A DNA stretch of 64,000 nucleotides from an uncultured Ramlibacter sp. (GCF_936925435.1 NZ_CAKZHQ010000023.1:174674-238673), one strand, 5' to 3'. Shown: positions 7,452 to 17,640, numbered from the stretch's first letter. Numbers and translations: made by a program. Notes: generated by a model from the letters alone, not told the origin.

Positions 7452-8384
7452 TCAGCGTTCTCCTTTTCGGTAGGGCTTCATCAGTGCCTGTGGATAGGCG
7501 GCCTTGCGGGCCACCAGTACCAGGGCCAGGATGGACAGCAGATAGGGCAGCATCAGGTACAGCTGGTAGGGCAGGGCGGCGTCGCCCTGCTGCTGCAGGC
7601 GCAGCTGCAGCGCGTCGAAGAAGGCAAACAGCAGGGCGCCCAGCAAGGCCTTGCCGGGCCGCCACGAGGCAAACACCACCAGGGCCACGCAGATCCAACC
7701 GCGGCCGTTGACCATGTTGAAGAAGAAGGCGTTGAAGGCGGCCAGCGTCAAAAAGCTGCCGGCCACGCCCATCAGGGCGGAGCCGGCGACGATGGCGGCC
7801 GTACGCGTGCGCGCCACGCTGATGCCCTGGCCCTCGGCCGATGCCGGGTTCTCGCCCACCATGCGCACCGCCAGGCCGGCCGGCGTGCGGTACAGCAACC
7901 AGCCGATTGCCGGCACCAGCAGCAGGGCCAGCAGGGTCAGCGCCGTCTGGGTGTTCAGGATGGGGATGGGCAGCCAGTCCATGGGCGCAAACGGCGTCAC
8001 CGTGGGCGGCGTGTTGACCTTGGGGAAGCTGACGCGGTAGCCGTAGTAGCTCAGCGCCGTGGCCAGCAAGGTGATGCCCAGGCCGGAGACATGTTGCGAC
8101 AGGGCCAGTCCCACCGTCAGCGCCGCGTGCAGCAGGCCGAAGGCGGCGCCTGTCAGGCCTGCGACGACGACGCCCAGCCACAGCGGCGCGCCCAGGTACA
8201 CGGCCAGCCAGCCGCTGAAGGCGCCGGCCACCATGATCCCTTCGATGCCCAGGTTCAACACCCCCGCCCGCTCGCACAGCAACACGCCCAGCGTGCCCAG
8301 GATCAAGGGCGTGGCGATGCGCAGCACCGCCGTCCAGAAGGCCGGGTTGGTGAGGAGGTCCAGCAGTTCAAGCACAACTGTCAT
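7452..8384 (-). CDS. nucleoside ABC transporter permease (NupQ/YufQ type, 310 aa)
   Basis: A multi-span inner-membrane protein of the BPD_transp_2 family with about eight hydrophobic segments. It includes the GVLNLGIEGIMVAGAF motif diagnostic of BMP-type nucleoside permeases, and VRMVGENPASAEGQGI, the cytoplasmic loop that couples to the ATPase. It pairs with the permease upstream at 8547-9608. The ATG start (8382-8384) is formed by the end of a palindromic repeat; a GTG three codons inside is the alternative start. The gap to the upstream permease (162 bases) is filled by two repeats, whereas other genes in the run nearly touch. Confidence 0.85.
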   Translation of the reverse strand: MTVVLELLDLLTNPAFWTAVLRIATPLILGTLGVLLCERAGVLNLGIEGIMVAGAFSGWLAVYLGAPLWLGVVVAGLTGAAFGLLHAALTVGLALSQHVSGLGITLLATALSYYGYRVSFPKVNTPPTVTPFAPMDWLPIPILNTQTALTLLALLLVPAIGWLLYRTPAGLAVRMVGENPASAEGQGISVARTRTAAIVAGSALMGVAGSFLTLAAFNAFFFNMVNGRGWICVALVVFASWRPGKALLGALLFAFFDALQLRLQQQGDAALPYQLYLMLPYLLSILALVLVARKAAYPQALMKPYRKGER

Positions 8385-8468
8385 TGCGGGCTTGACCCGC
8401 AATCCATGGTGGCGTTGAAGAGGCGCTGCCGCCTGCCTCGATGGATGCCGGATCAAGTCCGGCATGAC
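8380..8468. repeat. REP-like paired-hairpin repeat (GTCAT...ATGAC)
   Basis: The element is bounded by GTCAT (8380-8384) and ATGAC (8464-8468). Inside are two short hairpins, GCGGG-CTTGA-CCCGC at the left and GCCGGA-TCAAG-TCCGGC at the right. Its left end overlaps the start of the downstream permease. The element at 13094-13153 has the same GTCAT/ATGAC borders. Confidence 0.7.
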
Positions 8469-8546
8469 AAGAAGCGCTATGGTCTTGATAGCGCGCTAGG
8501 TCAATCCGCCGGGGGCTAGGGGCCGATTGACCTCTCAAAACGGCTT
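8467..8546. repeat. dispersed repeat with GCTAT/ATAGC-type hairpin
   Basis: GCTATGGTCTTGATAGCGC is followed by CCGGGGGCTAGGGGCCGATT and an A/T-rich end. The block order matches the copies at 3090-3163 and in dapE. It lies directly beside the GTCAT/ATGAC element and ends at the stop codon of the upstream permease. Confidence 0.6.
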
Positions 8547-9608
8547 TCATCGCCGTTTCACCCGGTACTGCGTCAACAGCGTCGCCACCAGCACCGCGAT
8601 CAGCGATGCGGCGACGATGACGTCGGCGATGTAGGTTGGCACGCCCACGGCGCGGCTCATGCTGTCTGCCCCCACCAGCATGCCGGCGACAAAGACGCTG
8701 GCGGCCACCACGCCCAGCGGGTGCAGTCCCGCCAGCATGGCAATCACGATGCCGCTGAAGCCATAGCCGGGCGACATGTCCAACGTTACATAGCTGGTGC
8801 GGCCCGCCACCTCGATGGCGCCGGCCAGGCCGGCCAACGCGCCCGAGAGCAGGGCCACCAGCACCACGGTGCGCGTGACCGGCACGCCGGCAAAGGCGGC
8901 GGCGCGGGCGTTGGCGCCGGTGGCGCGGATGTCAAAGCCCAGCACCGTGTACTTGAACAGAGCCCAGACGCCAACGGCCAGGGCCAGCGCGCCCAGCAGG
9001 CCGGTGTGCACGCGGGTCTGGGCGATCAGCTTGCCCAGCTCCAGCTCGGACTGCAGGGCCACGCTCTGCGGCCAGCCCATGGCCGTGGGGTCCTTCATCG
9101 GCCCATCCAACATGGCGCCCACACCCAGCAGCACGATGAAGTTCAGCAGCAAGGTGGTGACGACTTCGTCCACGCCCAGCCTGGTCTTCATCAGGGCCGG
9201 GCCCAGCAGCAGCAGGGCGCCGGCCAGGGCGGCGGCCGCCATCATCAAGGGGAACAGGGCCCAGGTCGGCCACTCGATGCCGGTGCCGCCGTGCATGCCG
9301 CCCACCGCGATGGCCGCCAGCGCGCCGGCATAGAGCTGGCCCTCGGCGCCGATGTTGAACAGCCGCGCCTTGAAGGCCACGGTGGCGGCCAGGCCGGTGA
9401 GCATCAGCGGGATGGCGCGGGTCAGGGTTTCGCTCCAGGCAAAGGTGGAGCCGAAAGCGCCCTGGAACAGCAGCACATAGGTCTGGCCGATGGGCGCGCC
9501 GGCCCACAGCACCAGCAGGGCGCTGATGGCCAGGGTGAAGGCCACGGCCCCCAGCGGCGCCAGCGCCAGGGCGGCGACGGAAGTGGTGGAGCGGCGTTCG
9601 AGTCTCAT
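8547..9608 (-). CDS. nucleoside ABC transporter permease (NupP/YufP type, 353 aa)
   Basis: A multi-span permease of the BPD_transp_2 family. The motif FKARLFNIGAEGQLYAGALA and the coupling loop IRATGANARAAAFAGVPV identify the larger permease partner of BMP-type nucleoside transporters. A long N-terminal stretch with one membrane segment precedes the core. The ATG (9606-9608) overlaps the stop of the ATPase gene in ATGA, implying translational coupling. With the ATPase, the second permease and the BMP binding protein it forms a complete importer. Confidence 0.87.
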   Translation of the reverse strand: MRLERRSTTSVAALALAPLGAVAFTLAISALLVLWAGAPIGQTYVLLFQGAFGSTFAWSETLTRAIPLMLTGLAATVAFKARLFNIGAEGQLYAGALAAIAVGGMHGGTGIEWPTWALFPLMMAAAALAGALLLLGPALMKTRLGVDEVVTTLLLNFIVLLGVGAMLDGPMKDPTAMGWPQSVALQSELELGKLIAQTRVHTGLLGALALAVGVWALFKYTVLGFDIRATGANARAAAFAGVPVTRTVVLVALLSGALAGLAGAIEVAGRTSYVTLDMSPGYGFSGIVIAMLAGLHPLGVVAASVFVAGMLVGADSMSRAVGVPTYIADVIVAASLIAVLVATLLTQYRVKRR

Positions 9609-11116
9609 GCTGTAACACCCGCCATCGCCAGGCCAATCGATTCGCGCGTCCACTCGCCGGCCGGCAGCGCCCGCGTCAACTGGCCCTCATGCACCACGGC
9701 GATGCGGTCGCCCATGGCCATGACCTCGTCCAGGTCGTCGGAGATCAGCAGCACGGCGGCGCCGGCGTCGCGGGCGGCGATCAGCTGCTGCTGCACGTAG
9801 GTGACGGCGCCGATGTCCAGGCCCCAGGTGGGCTGGTGGGCGACGATCAGCTTGGGCGGCGTGCCGTCGGGGGCCATCAACGCCCGTCCCAGGATCAGCT
9901 TTTGCATGTTGCCGCCGGACAGCGCGCGCGCCGGTGAAGCGGGACCGCCGCCGCGCACGTCGAAGGCCTGCAGCACGCGCTGGGCATGGGCGCGTGCCGC
10001 CTTGCGTTTGACCCAGAGCGCGCGAGAAAAATCGCGACTGCGCAAGCGCTCGGACACTGCGTTCTCCCACACCGGCAGGTCGCCCACCACGCCCACGGCA
10101 TGGCGGTCTTCCGGGATGCGGGCCACGCCTTGGCGCACCAGCACGGCCGGTGTTGCCGCCATGGGCTGGTCCAGAAACCGGACACTGCCGCCGGTGGCGC
10201 GGCGCACGCCGCACAGCAGGTCGGCCAGCGCCACCTGGCCGTTGCCCGAGACACCGGCAATCGCCACGATCTCGCCGGCGTTCAGCTCCAGAGAGACTTT
10301 TTCCAGCTTGTCGCGGCCGGCCGCTACGGTGCTCACTTCGTTCAACACGCAGACGGCCTCACCGACGGAAGTGGAGGGCCGGCGCTCGGTGGCGGCCACC
10401 GCATGGCCGACCATCCACTGCGCCAGCTGGGCCTGGCTGGTAACTGCTGCCGGCGCCTGTGCCACCAGCTTGCCGCCGCGCAGCACGGCCACGCGATGCG
10501 CCACGCGCAGCACCTCGGCCAGCTTGTGGCTGATGAAGATGATGGACAGGCCCTGGGCCACCATCTGGCCCAGAGTGGCGAACAGGGCTTCGCTCTCTTG
10601 CGGCGTCAGCACGGCAGTGGGTTCGTCCAGGATCAGGATGCGCGCACCGCGGTACAAGGCTTTGAGGATCTCCACCCGCTGGCGCTCACCGACGGACAGG
10701 GCGCCGACGCGGGCCGCGGGGTCGACCGCCAGGCCGAAGCGCTTCGACACCGCCATCAGCTTGTCGCGCGCAGCGTCACGCCGCATGAAGGGCTGCCACA
10801 GCGGCTCCGTGCCCAGCACGATGTTGTCCAGCACGCTCAGGTTGTCGGCCAGGGTGAAGTGCTGGTGCACCATGCCGATGCCGGCTGCCAGGGCGGCGCG
10901 GGGGTTGCCCGGCGCCAGCGGTTGGCCAAAGACCTCGATGCTGCCCTCGTCGGCCGTGTAGTGGCCGAACAGGATGGAGACCAGGGTGGATTTGCCGGCG
11001 CCGTTCTCACCCAGCAGGGCCAGCACCTCGCCGCCGGCCAGCTCCAGCGAGATGGCGTCGTTGGCGACCAGGGAGCCGAAGCGCTTGCTGATGCCGGAGA
11101 GGCGAAGGACGCTCAC
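9605..11116 (-). CDS. nucleoside ABC transporter ATP-binding protein, two NBDs (503 aa)
   Basis: Two ATPase domains lie in tandem, as in RbsA/NupO-type proteins. The first has GENGAGKST (Walker A), LSVGERQRVEILKALYR (signature) and ILILDEPTA (Walker B). The second has the degenerate Walker A GVSGNGQ typical of the group, LSGGNMQKLILGRAL, and VAHQPTWGLDIGA. It powers import by the two permeases that follow. The start is GTG (11114-11116), overlapping the nucleosidase stop codon in GTGA. Length is normal. Confidence 0.88.
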   Translation of the reverse strand: MSVLRLSGISKRFGSLVANDAISLELAGGEVLALLGENGAGKSTLVSILFGHYTADEGSIEVFGQPLAPGNPRAALAAGIGMVHQHFTLADNLSVLDNIVLGTEPLWQPFMRRDAARDKLMAVSKRFGLAVDPAARVGALSVGERQRVEILKALYRGARILILDEPTAVLTPQESEALFATLGQMVAQGLSIIFISHKLAEVLRVAHRVAVLRGGKLVAQAPAAVTSQAQLAQWMVGHAVAATERRPSTSVGEAVCVLNEVSTVAAGRDKLEKVSLELNAGEIVAIAGVSGNGQVALADLLCGVRRATGGSVRFLDQPMAATPAVLVRQGVARIPEDRHAVGVVGDLPVWENAVSERLRSRDFSRALWVKRKAARAHAQRVLQAFDVRGGGPASPARALSGGNMQKLILGRALMAPDGTPPKLIVAHQPTWGLDIGAVTYVQQQLIAARDAGAAVLLISDDLDEVMAMGDRIAVVHEGQLTRALPAGEWTRESIGLAMAGVTA

Positions 11117-12039
11117 TTCAATGCAGTGAGGAAGGCCAGCAGCACCCGGGCCGAGTTGTCGGCGGCGATCTTGAAGAAGGTGCCGATCTCGTTCTCGCCC
11201 TCGCCGCCGCCGGCCAGGTCGGACAGGGAGCGGAAGGCGATGTAGGGCACGCCGTTGCTGTAGGCCACATGGGCCATGGCTGCGGTCTCCATGTCCAGCA
11301 CATTGGCCTGGAAGGTCTTGAAGCTGTATTCGCGGAACGCCGCGTTGTCGACGAAGGCCGGTCCGGAGACGCCGTTGCCGCCGACCACCACCTTGGGCGC
11401 CTGGCTCAGGCAGTTTTGCGCCGCATCGCAACGCCCCAGGGGCGTTGCGGCGATGCGCCCGGCCACGGCCAGCAAGGCCGGGTCGGCCTCGAACCAGAAT
11501 TTTTCCTCGATGCCGGCGCGGCCGGCCGAGCGCACCTGCACCGGCCGTGGGTGCAACATGCCGAAGTTGGGCAGCTTGACGTCGTTCATCCAGCCGGGCG
11601 CCTTGTACTGGCCGGGCGCCACTTCGCGCGCCGCCAGCACCTCCAGGTACTGGCCCCAGCGCTGGGCCACGGTCACGTCGCCGATGTGCAGGCCGGGATT
11701 GACGCCGCCGGCGATGCCGCTGACCACCAGGTGGCTGACCTGGAAGCGGTCCAGGGCCAGCTGGGTGTTCATGGCGGCATTGGTCATGCTGATGCCCGAG
11801 AGGAAGAGCACGACCGGCTTGCCTTCGAGCACGCCGGTGGTGAAATCCACGCCGTTGACGCTGTGCTTGGCGCTTTGCTGCAGCCGGCCCAGCAGGAGTG
11901 TCAGCTCGGGCTGGAAGGCCGACACGACCGCAATGCGCGGCGTGGCGTCGAGCTTGCCGCCGGCCGGCGGCGCCGTGGCGCAACCGGCCAGCACGGCGCC
12001 GGCCAGCGCGAGCGCCAGCAGGATGCGCGCGAGACGCAT
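11113..12039 (-). CDS. lipoprotein nucleoside phosphorylase/MTAN-like protein (308 aa)
   Basis: A lipoprotein signal peptide with lipobox LAGC (Cys20) precedes a purine-nucleoside-phosphorylase/MTA-nucleosidase fold. The fold shows RIAVVSAFQPELTLLL at the start, VVSGIAGGV, DMETAAMAHVAYSNGVPYIAFRSLSDLAGG (the ribose-binding Met-Glu and the catalytic Asp of MTAN enzymes). An enzyme of this family anchored outside the cytoplasm is unusual. Placed between the BMP binding protein (6 bases upstream) and the ATPase (GTGA overlap), it may split nucleosides in the periplasm so that the base is imported. That role is inference; the true substrate is unknown. Confidence 0.78.
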   Translation of the reverse strand: MRLARILLALALAGAVLAGCATAPPAGGKLDATPRIAVVSAFQPELTLLLGRLQQSAKHSVNGVDFTTGVLEGKPVVLFLSGISMTNAAMNTQLALDRFQVSHLVVSGIAGGVNPGLHIGDVTVAQRWGQYLEVLAAREVAPGQYKAPGWMNDVKLPNFGMLHPRPVQVRSAGRAGIEEKFWFEADPALLAVAGRIAATPLGRCDAAQNCLSQAPKVVVGGNGVSGPAFVDNAAFREYSFKTFQANVLDMETAAMAHVAYSNGVPYIAFRSLSDLAGGGEGENEIGTFFKIAADNSARVLLAFLTALK

Positions 12040-12045
12040 GGTGGC

Positions 12046-13035
12046 CTACTTCGCTGTGGACTTGGGTTGGCTGTCGTCCACCTTGACGGTGAACTTGCCG
12101 GCCACGATGGCGGCTTCCTTGGCCTTGACCTTGGCGACGATGTCGGCCGGCACCTTCTTCTCGAAAGTGCCCAGGGGCGCCATCTCGGAGCCCTTGTGCT
12201 TCATCATGGAATATTGGCCGTAGTCTTCCGCCGTGAACTTGCCATCCTTGGCCAGCTTGACGGCGCGGTCGATGGTGGGCTCCATCTTCCACAGGGCCGA
12301 GGCCACCACCGTGTCAGGGTACTTGTCTTGCGTGTTGATGACGTTGCCGATGGCCAGCTTGCCTTTTTCCTTGGCCGCGTCCGAGACACCGAAGCGCTCT
12401 GCGTAGAGCACGTCCGCGCCCTTGTCGATCATGGCGAAGGCCGCTTCCTTGGCCTTGGGCGGGTCGAACCAGCTGTTGATGAAGCTGACGGTGAACTCCA
12501 CCTTGGGGTTGGTCTCTTTGGCGCCGGCCATGAAGGCGTGCATCAGGCGGTTGACCTCGGGGATGGGGAAGCCGCCGACCAGGCCGATCTTGTTGCTCTT
12601 GGTCATGCTGCCGGCCACCATGCCGGTCAGGTAGGCCGGCTCCTGGATGTAATTGTCGAAGACGCTGAAGTTAGGCGCCGTGGGCTTGCCCGACGAACCC
12701 ATCAGGAAGGAGGTCTTGGGGAAGTCCTTGGCCACCTTGCGGGCGGCGGCTTCGACCGCGAAGGCCTCGCCCACGATCAACTGGCTGCCGCCGGTGGCGT
12801 ACTCGCGCATGACGCGCTCGTAGTCGGCGTTGGAGACGTTCTCGCTGGCCTTGTATTCGATCTCGCCGCGCGCCTCGGCCGCCTTGAGCGCCTGGTGGAT
12901 GCGGCCCGCCCATTGCTGCTCGAAGGGCACGGTGTAGATGCCGGCGACCTTGAGCTTGGCTTGTGCCAGGGCCAGGCCGGGGGCCGCCAGCGCGGCCGCG
13001 GCGGCCAGGGCGATCAGGGAGCGACGTTGGAACAT
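12046..13035 (-). CDS. BMP-family periplasmic nucleoside-binding protein (329 aa)
   Basis: A signal peptide (cleavage near ALAQA, residues 21-25) is followed by LKVAGIYTVPFEQQWAGRIHQAL. The fold is that of BmpA/Med basic membrane proteins: YIQEPAYLTGMVAGSMTKSNKIGLVGGFPIPEVNRLMHAF, INSWFDPPKAKEAAFAMIDKGADV. These bind nucleosides or nucleobases for the ABC importer encoded just downstream. The C-terminal third is Lys-rich. A 122-base gap holding a palindromic repeat separates it from upp, so a promoter or processing site may lie there. Confidence 0.88.
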   Translation of the reverse strand: MFQRRSLIALAAAAALAAPGLALAQAKLKVAGIYTVPFEQQWAGRIHQALKAAEARGEIEYKASENVSNADYERVMREYATGGSQLIVGEAFAVEAAARKVAKDFPKTSFLMGSSGKPTAPNFSVFDNYIQEPAYLTGMVAGSMTKSNKIGLVGGFPIPEVNRLMHAFMAGAKETNPKVEFTVSFINSWFDPPKAKEAAFAMIDKGADVLYAERFGVSDAAKEKGKLAIGNVINTQDKYPDTVVASALWKMEPTIDRAVKLAKDGKFTAEDYGQYSMMKHKGSEMAPLGTFEKKVPADIVAKVKAKEAAIVAGKFTVKVDDSQPKSTAK

Positions 13036-13093
13036 GGGATTTCTCCTCGTTGAAAGATCGGATCAATTTGCAAGCATCGTGCCACTGTCTTCC

Positions 13094-13153
13094 GTCATTC
13101 CCGCGAACGCAGGAGTCCAGGGCGCCCTGGGTCCCCGCCTCCGCGGGGATGAC
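13094..13153. repeat. palindromic repeat between upp and the BMP gene
   Basis: The borders are GTCATTCCCGCG (13094-13105) and CGCGGGGATGAC (13142-13153), which pair with a single mismatch. An inner GGGCGCCC palindrome lies in the middle. In a transcript it would fold into a long hairpin between upp and the transporter genes and could adjust their relative expression. Confidence 0.7.
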
Positions 13154-13157
13154 AAGC

Positions 13158-13787
13158 TTATTGCGTGCCGAAAATGCGGTCGCCGGCGTCGCCCAGGCCC
13201 GGCAGGATGTAGCCGTGGTCGTTGAGCTCGCGGTCGATGGCGGCCGTGTAGATCGGCACATCGGGGTGGGCCTTTTGCAGGGCGGCCACGCCTTCCGGGC
13301 AGGTCAGCAGGCAGACGAACTTGATGGACTTGGGGTTCATCTCCTTGAGGCGCTCCACCGCCGCGATGGCGGAGTTGCCTGTGGCCAGCATCGGGTCCAC
13401 GATCACCACGTCGCGGGACGGCATGTCCTGCGGCATCTTGAAGTAGTACTCCACCGCCGTCAGCGTCTTCGGGTCGCGGTACAGGCCGATGTGGCCGACG
13501 CGGGCGCCGGGCACGACGTTGAGCATGCCTTCCAGGATGCCGTTGCCGGCGCGCAGGATGGAGACGAAGACCAGCTTCTTGCCGTCGATGACCTTGGCCG
13601 TCATGGTCTCCAGCGGGGTCTCGATCTCGATGTCCTGCATGGCCACGTCGCGCGTGACCTCATAGGCCATCAGGCTGGACAGCTCGTTGAGCAGGCGGCG
13701 GAAGCTGTTGGTCGATGCATCCTTGCGGCGCATCAGGGTCAGCTTGTGCTGCACCAGGGGATGGTTGACGACGTGGACGTTGCTCAA
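13158..13787 (-). CDS. upp: uracil phosphoribosyltransferase (209 aa)
   Basis: The enzyme converts uracil and PRPP to UMP. Family motifs are clear: [50 protein letters not shown], the PRPP loop [14 protein letters not shown], and the uracil-binding end [20 protein letters not shown]. The start is TTG (13785-13787), eight bases after AAGGA; it gives the usual [13 protein letters not shown] start. It follows the urc4-like gene by 15 bases. In fungal URC pathways a uracil phosphoribosyltransferase-like protein also works with Urc1 and Urc4, so this copy may feed degradation as well as salvage. Confidence 0.95.
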   Translation of the reverse strand: MSNVHVVNHPLVQHKLTLMRRKDASTNSFRRLLNELSSLMAYEVTRDVAMQDIEIETPLETMTAKVIDGKKLVFVSILRAGNGILEGMLNVVPGARVGHIGLYRDPKTLTAVEYYFKMPQDMPSRDVVIVDPMLATGNSAIAAVERLKEMNPKSIKFVCLLTCPEGVAALQKAHPDVPIYTAAIDRELNDHGYILPGLGDAGDRIFGTQ

Positions 13788-13802
13788 TTTTTGTTCCTTG
13801 CT

Positions 13803-15070
13803 TTAAAACACTGTTCCGTCACTTTGCACCTGCAGCGGCGGCAGGCCGGCGCGCAGGCGCTGGGCCAGGGCGCGTCCTGCCGCCCAGGTGCCGCCTTCGA
13901 GCACGCAGGCCAGGGGCAGGCGGGCCTCATCCAGGCCCAGCTGCAGCCGCACATCGCGTGCCAGTTCGTCCAGCAGGGCGACAGTCAGGGCGCGCCACTC
14001 GACGATGATCTCATCCGAGGGCAGCCACACCTGGCTGGCCGCGGCGCCATCGCGCAGGCGCAGCACGCCGGCATCGAGCAGCAGGCCGCCGTTGCGGTAC
14101 TCGGGCAAGGCCGTGAGGGCATCGAGCCCGCGCACCTGCACGCCGGCCCACTCGAAAGGCTCCAGCAGCGAATAGCTCAGCCACTGCGACAGCTTGTGGA
14201 AGGGAATCCAGCCGGCCGTCAGGCCTTCGCCCTGCACCGCCTCATGGCGCCAGCAGTCGCCCAGCGGCACCGTGCCCAGGCTGCTGCCCGAGGGCCAGAT
14301 GCCGGAGAACGATGCCAGCAGCTGCGACAGGATGTCGTGCGCCGCGATGTCGGCGGTGGGCGGCACGGCCGGGCCCAGCGGGCTGACCAGCATGTCGAAC
14401 AGGCCGCCGGGGCGCTGCACCTCGTCGCCAAAGACCTCGGGCTGCTCGGACAGGGCCTCACCCAGACGGCGCAGCAGGGTGACGCGGCCCTCCAGGCCAA
14501 CCAGTGGGTTGTGCGGGCCGACCTGGAAGGCGGCGGCCAGGTGGTCGCTGACCAGGGCGCGCAGGCCCTGCGCATCGGCCTGCAACGGGCGGTTCTTGTC
14601 GCTGGAGAACAGGCCGGCGCTGAAGGCATGGAAGCTGGCCACGCCCAGGCCTTCACTGCGGGTGAAGGTCTGGCCGCTGGCAGGCTCCACGTACTTCCAG
14701 TCGGCGCCGGCGCCGGCGTCCAGCAGCACGCTGACCACGGCCAGGTCGATCCGCGTGTGGGCTTTCTCGGGCGCGCTCCAGCCGGCCATCCGCTGGTCCA
14801 GCTGCGCCTTGCGGTCGACGCCGCCGGCCTCGAAGTGGCGCCAGCGGCTGTGGTACGGGATGTGCAGTTTGGGGTAGCGCTCTCGGGTGGCAGCCACCAC
14901 TTCGCCGGCCGCTGTTTCCATGAAGCCGTCGTCCACGGCGAACCAGCGCGACTGCCCCTGGCGGGCGCGGGCCAGCAGCTGGCGGGACCGCTCGCGCACT
15001 GCGCTTGTGGTGCGTAATTGGGCTGTGGCCCCCGCCAATGCTGGATTGATTGCTTCCAGATCAGGAGCGG

Positions 15071-15074
<4 letters not shown>
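13803..15074 (-). CDS. Urc4/Urg3-family protein, DUF1688 (423 aa)
   Basis: Family features include NPALAGATAQLRTTSAVRERSR at the N-terminus, HIPYHSRWRHFEAGGVDR, RIDLAVVSVLLDAGAGADWKY, GIWPSGSSLG, and IPFHKLSQWLSYSLLEP. These place it in DUF1688, the Urc4 family needed for uracil breakdown by the URC pathway in some yeasts. The chemistry of Urc4 is not established. There is no signal peptide or membrane span. The start is GTG (15072-15074), overlapping the stop of the Urc1-like gene in GTGA, so the two are almost certainly co-translated. Confidence 0.85.
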
Positions 15075-16324
<1,250 letters not shown>

Positions 16325-16410
16325 GAAAGAAAAGCCCTTCAAAAAAGTACTGTACTGGTCGGATGCAGCACTGGCAAGTTATGTGCCTGAGCAGGGACTG
16401 ATGGTGCGCA

Positions 16411-17385
16411 TCAACCAGCGATGAGATCGGAAAACCGGGACATGTCCACATTCCCGCCGCTGACCAGAATGCCGATGCGGGCACCCTTGAGGTCCAGGCC
16501 GCTGTGGCGCGCGCCGGCCAGCGAGAGGCAGCCAGTGGGCTCGACGACCATCTTCATGCGCTCGGCATAAAAGCGCATCTCGCTGGCCAGCTGGCTGTCG
16601 GGGACTGTGAAGATGGCCTCGACGTCGCGGCGGATCACCTCGAAGGTGATGACGCCCAGCTGCTGGGTCTGGGCACCGTCGGCGATGGTCTCGGGCATCT
16701 CGATCCTGACCCGCTCGCCGCGCTGCAGCGACTGCTGGCCGTCGTTGCCGGCCAGCGGCTCCACGCCATAGACCTTGCAATCGGGCGCCAGGGCCTTGGC
16801 TGCCAGCGCGCAGCCGCTGATCAGGCCGCCGCCGCCGACGCAGACGAACAAATGCGTCAGGTCCGGCACCTCCTCGAACAGCTCCTTGGCCGCCGTGCCC
16901 TGGCCGGCGATGACGTGGGCGTGGTCGAAGGGCGGGATCAGGGTCATGCCGCGTTCCTGGGACAGACGGCGGGCCAGTGCCTCACGGTCGTCACGGAAAC
17001 GGTCGAAAGTGATGACCTCAGCGCCGTAGCCGCGGGTGGCGGCCAGCTTGGCGGCCGGCGCGTCCTGCGGCATCAGGATGGTGGCTGGCATGCCCAGGAT
17101 GCGCGCTGCCAGGGCGATCGCCTGGGCGTGGTTGCCCGACGAGAAGGCCAGGGCGCCGTGCTTTTTCTGCTCGGGCGTGAACTGCGCCAGCGCATTGAAG
17201 CCGCCGCGGAACTTGAAGGCGCCCATGCGCTGAAAGTTCTCGCACTTGAAGAACAGCTGGGCGCCCAACTGCGCATCGGCCGTGCTGGAACTGAGCACCG
17301 GCGTGCGGTGGGCCTGGCCTTGCAGGCGCTGGGCGGCGGCGACGACATCGTCGTATGTGGGGAGCAAATGCATGGAATTGTTCAT
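16411..17385 (-). CDS. serine/threonine dehydratase-like PLP enzyme (324 aa)
   Basis: A fold-type II pyridoxal-phosphate enzyme. Motifs are FFKCENFQRMGAFKFRGGFNAL (Lys of FKFRG binds PLP), FSSGNHAQAIALAARI, the phosphate loop VGGGGLISG, and VSGGNVDMSRFSDLI at the end. It lacks the regulatory domain of biosynthetic threonine deaminase, so it is a catabolic threonine/serine dehydratase or a threo-3-hydroxyaspartate ammonia-lyase, which are close in sequence. It is on the same strand as the URC genes, 86 bases upstream of the Urc1-like gene, and may be separately expressed. It diverges from a Cys-containing small protein. Confidence 0.85.
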   Translation of the reverse strand: MNNSMHLLPTYDDVVAAAQRLQGQAHRTPVLSSSTADAQLGAQLFFKCENFQRMGAFKFRGGFNALAQFTPEQKKHGALAFSSGNHAQAIALAARILGMPATILMPQDAPAAKLAATRGYGAEVITFDRFRDDREALARRLSQERGMTLIPPFDHAHVIAGQGTAAKELFEEVPDLTHLFVCVGGGGLISGCALAAKALAPDCKVYGVEPLAGNDGQQSLQRGERVRIEMPETIADGAQTQQLGVITFEVIRRDVEAIFTVPDSQLASEMRFYAERMKMVVEPTGCLSLAGARHSGLDLKGARIGILVSGGNVDMSRFSDLIAG

Positions 17386-17463
17386 ATTCAGACGATTGCA
17401 ACCATATGTTTTTGCCGGGATCGTGCAGTATTACCGTATTGAAGAACAAGAGAGGGGGAAACC

Positions 17464-17640
17464 ATGTTGCGATTGAACAGATGCTTATGCCGCGGCGGGC
17501 CGTGGTCGCGCATCCACCGGTCGGCCTGGATGCGCATCATCCCGCTGTCGCGCCTGTACCTATGCGCAGGCTGCGGCTGCCAGGTGTTTTCCTTGCGCGG
17601 GCTGGCCAACAACAGGCTAGACCCCTTCACCCGCACCTAG
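17464..17640 (+). CDS. small Cys-containing protein, possible zinc ribbon (58 aa)
   Basis: The ATG at 17464 follows a purine-rich AGAGGGGG site by 4 bases. The product starts MLRLNRCLCRGG, has RSAWMRIIPLSRLYLCAGCGC and ends LDPFTRT. The Cys pairs resemble a minimal metal-binding knuckle, and I have an unverified impression of small proteins with RSxWMR-xxP-xxRLY-C motifs in related bacteria. It is basic and has no signal peptide. Function unknown. The annotation rests on the ribosome-binding site and motif, and it could be spurious. Confidence 0.5.
   Translation: MLRLNRCLCRGGPWSRIHRSAWMRIIPLSRLYLCAGCGCQVFSLRGLANNRLDPFTRT

Noticed and set aside
11117..12292. Upstream extension of the ABC ATPase frame
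   Set aside because: It is an alternate frame of the nucleosidase and binding protein genes; the true start is the GTG at 11116 with GTGA overlap.
17388..17636. An 82-codon minus-strand frame over the small Cys-containing protein
   Set aside because: It has no ribosome-binding site or domain and is antisense to a better-supported small frame with a clear Shine-Dalgarno sequence.
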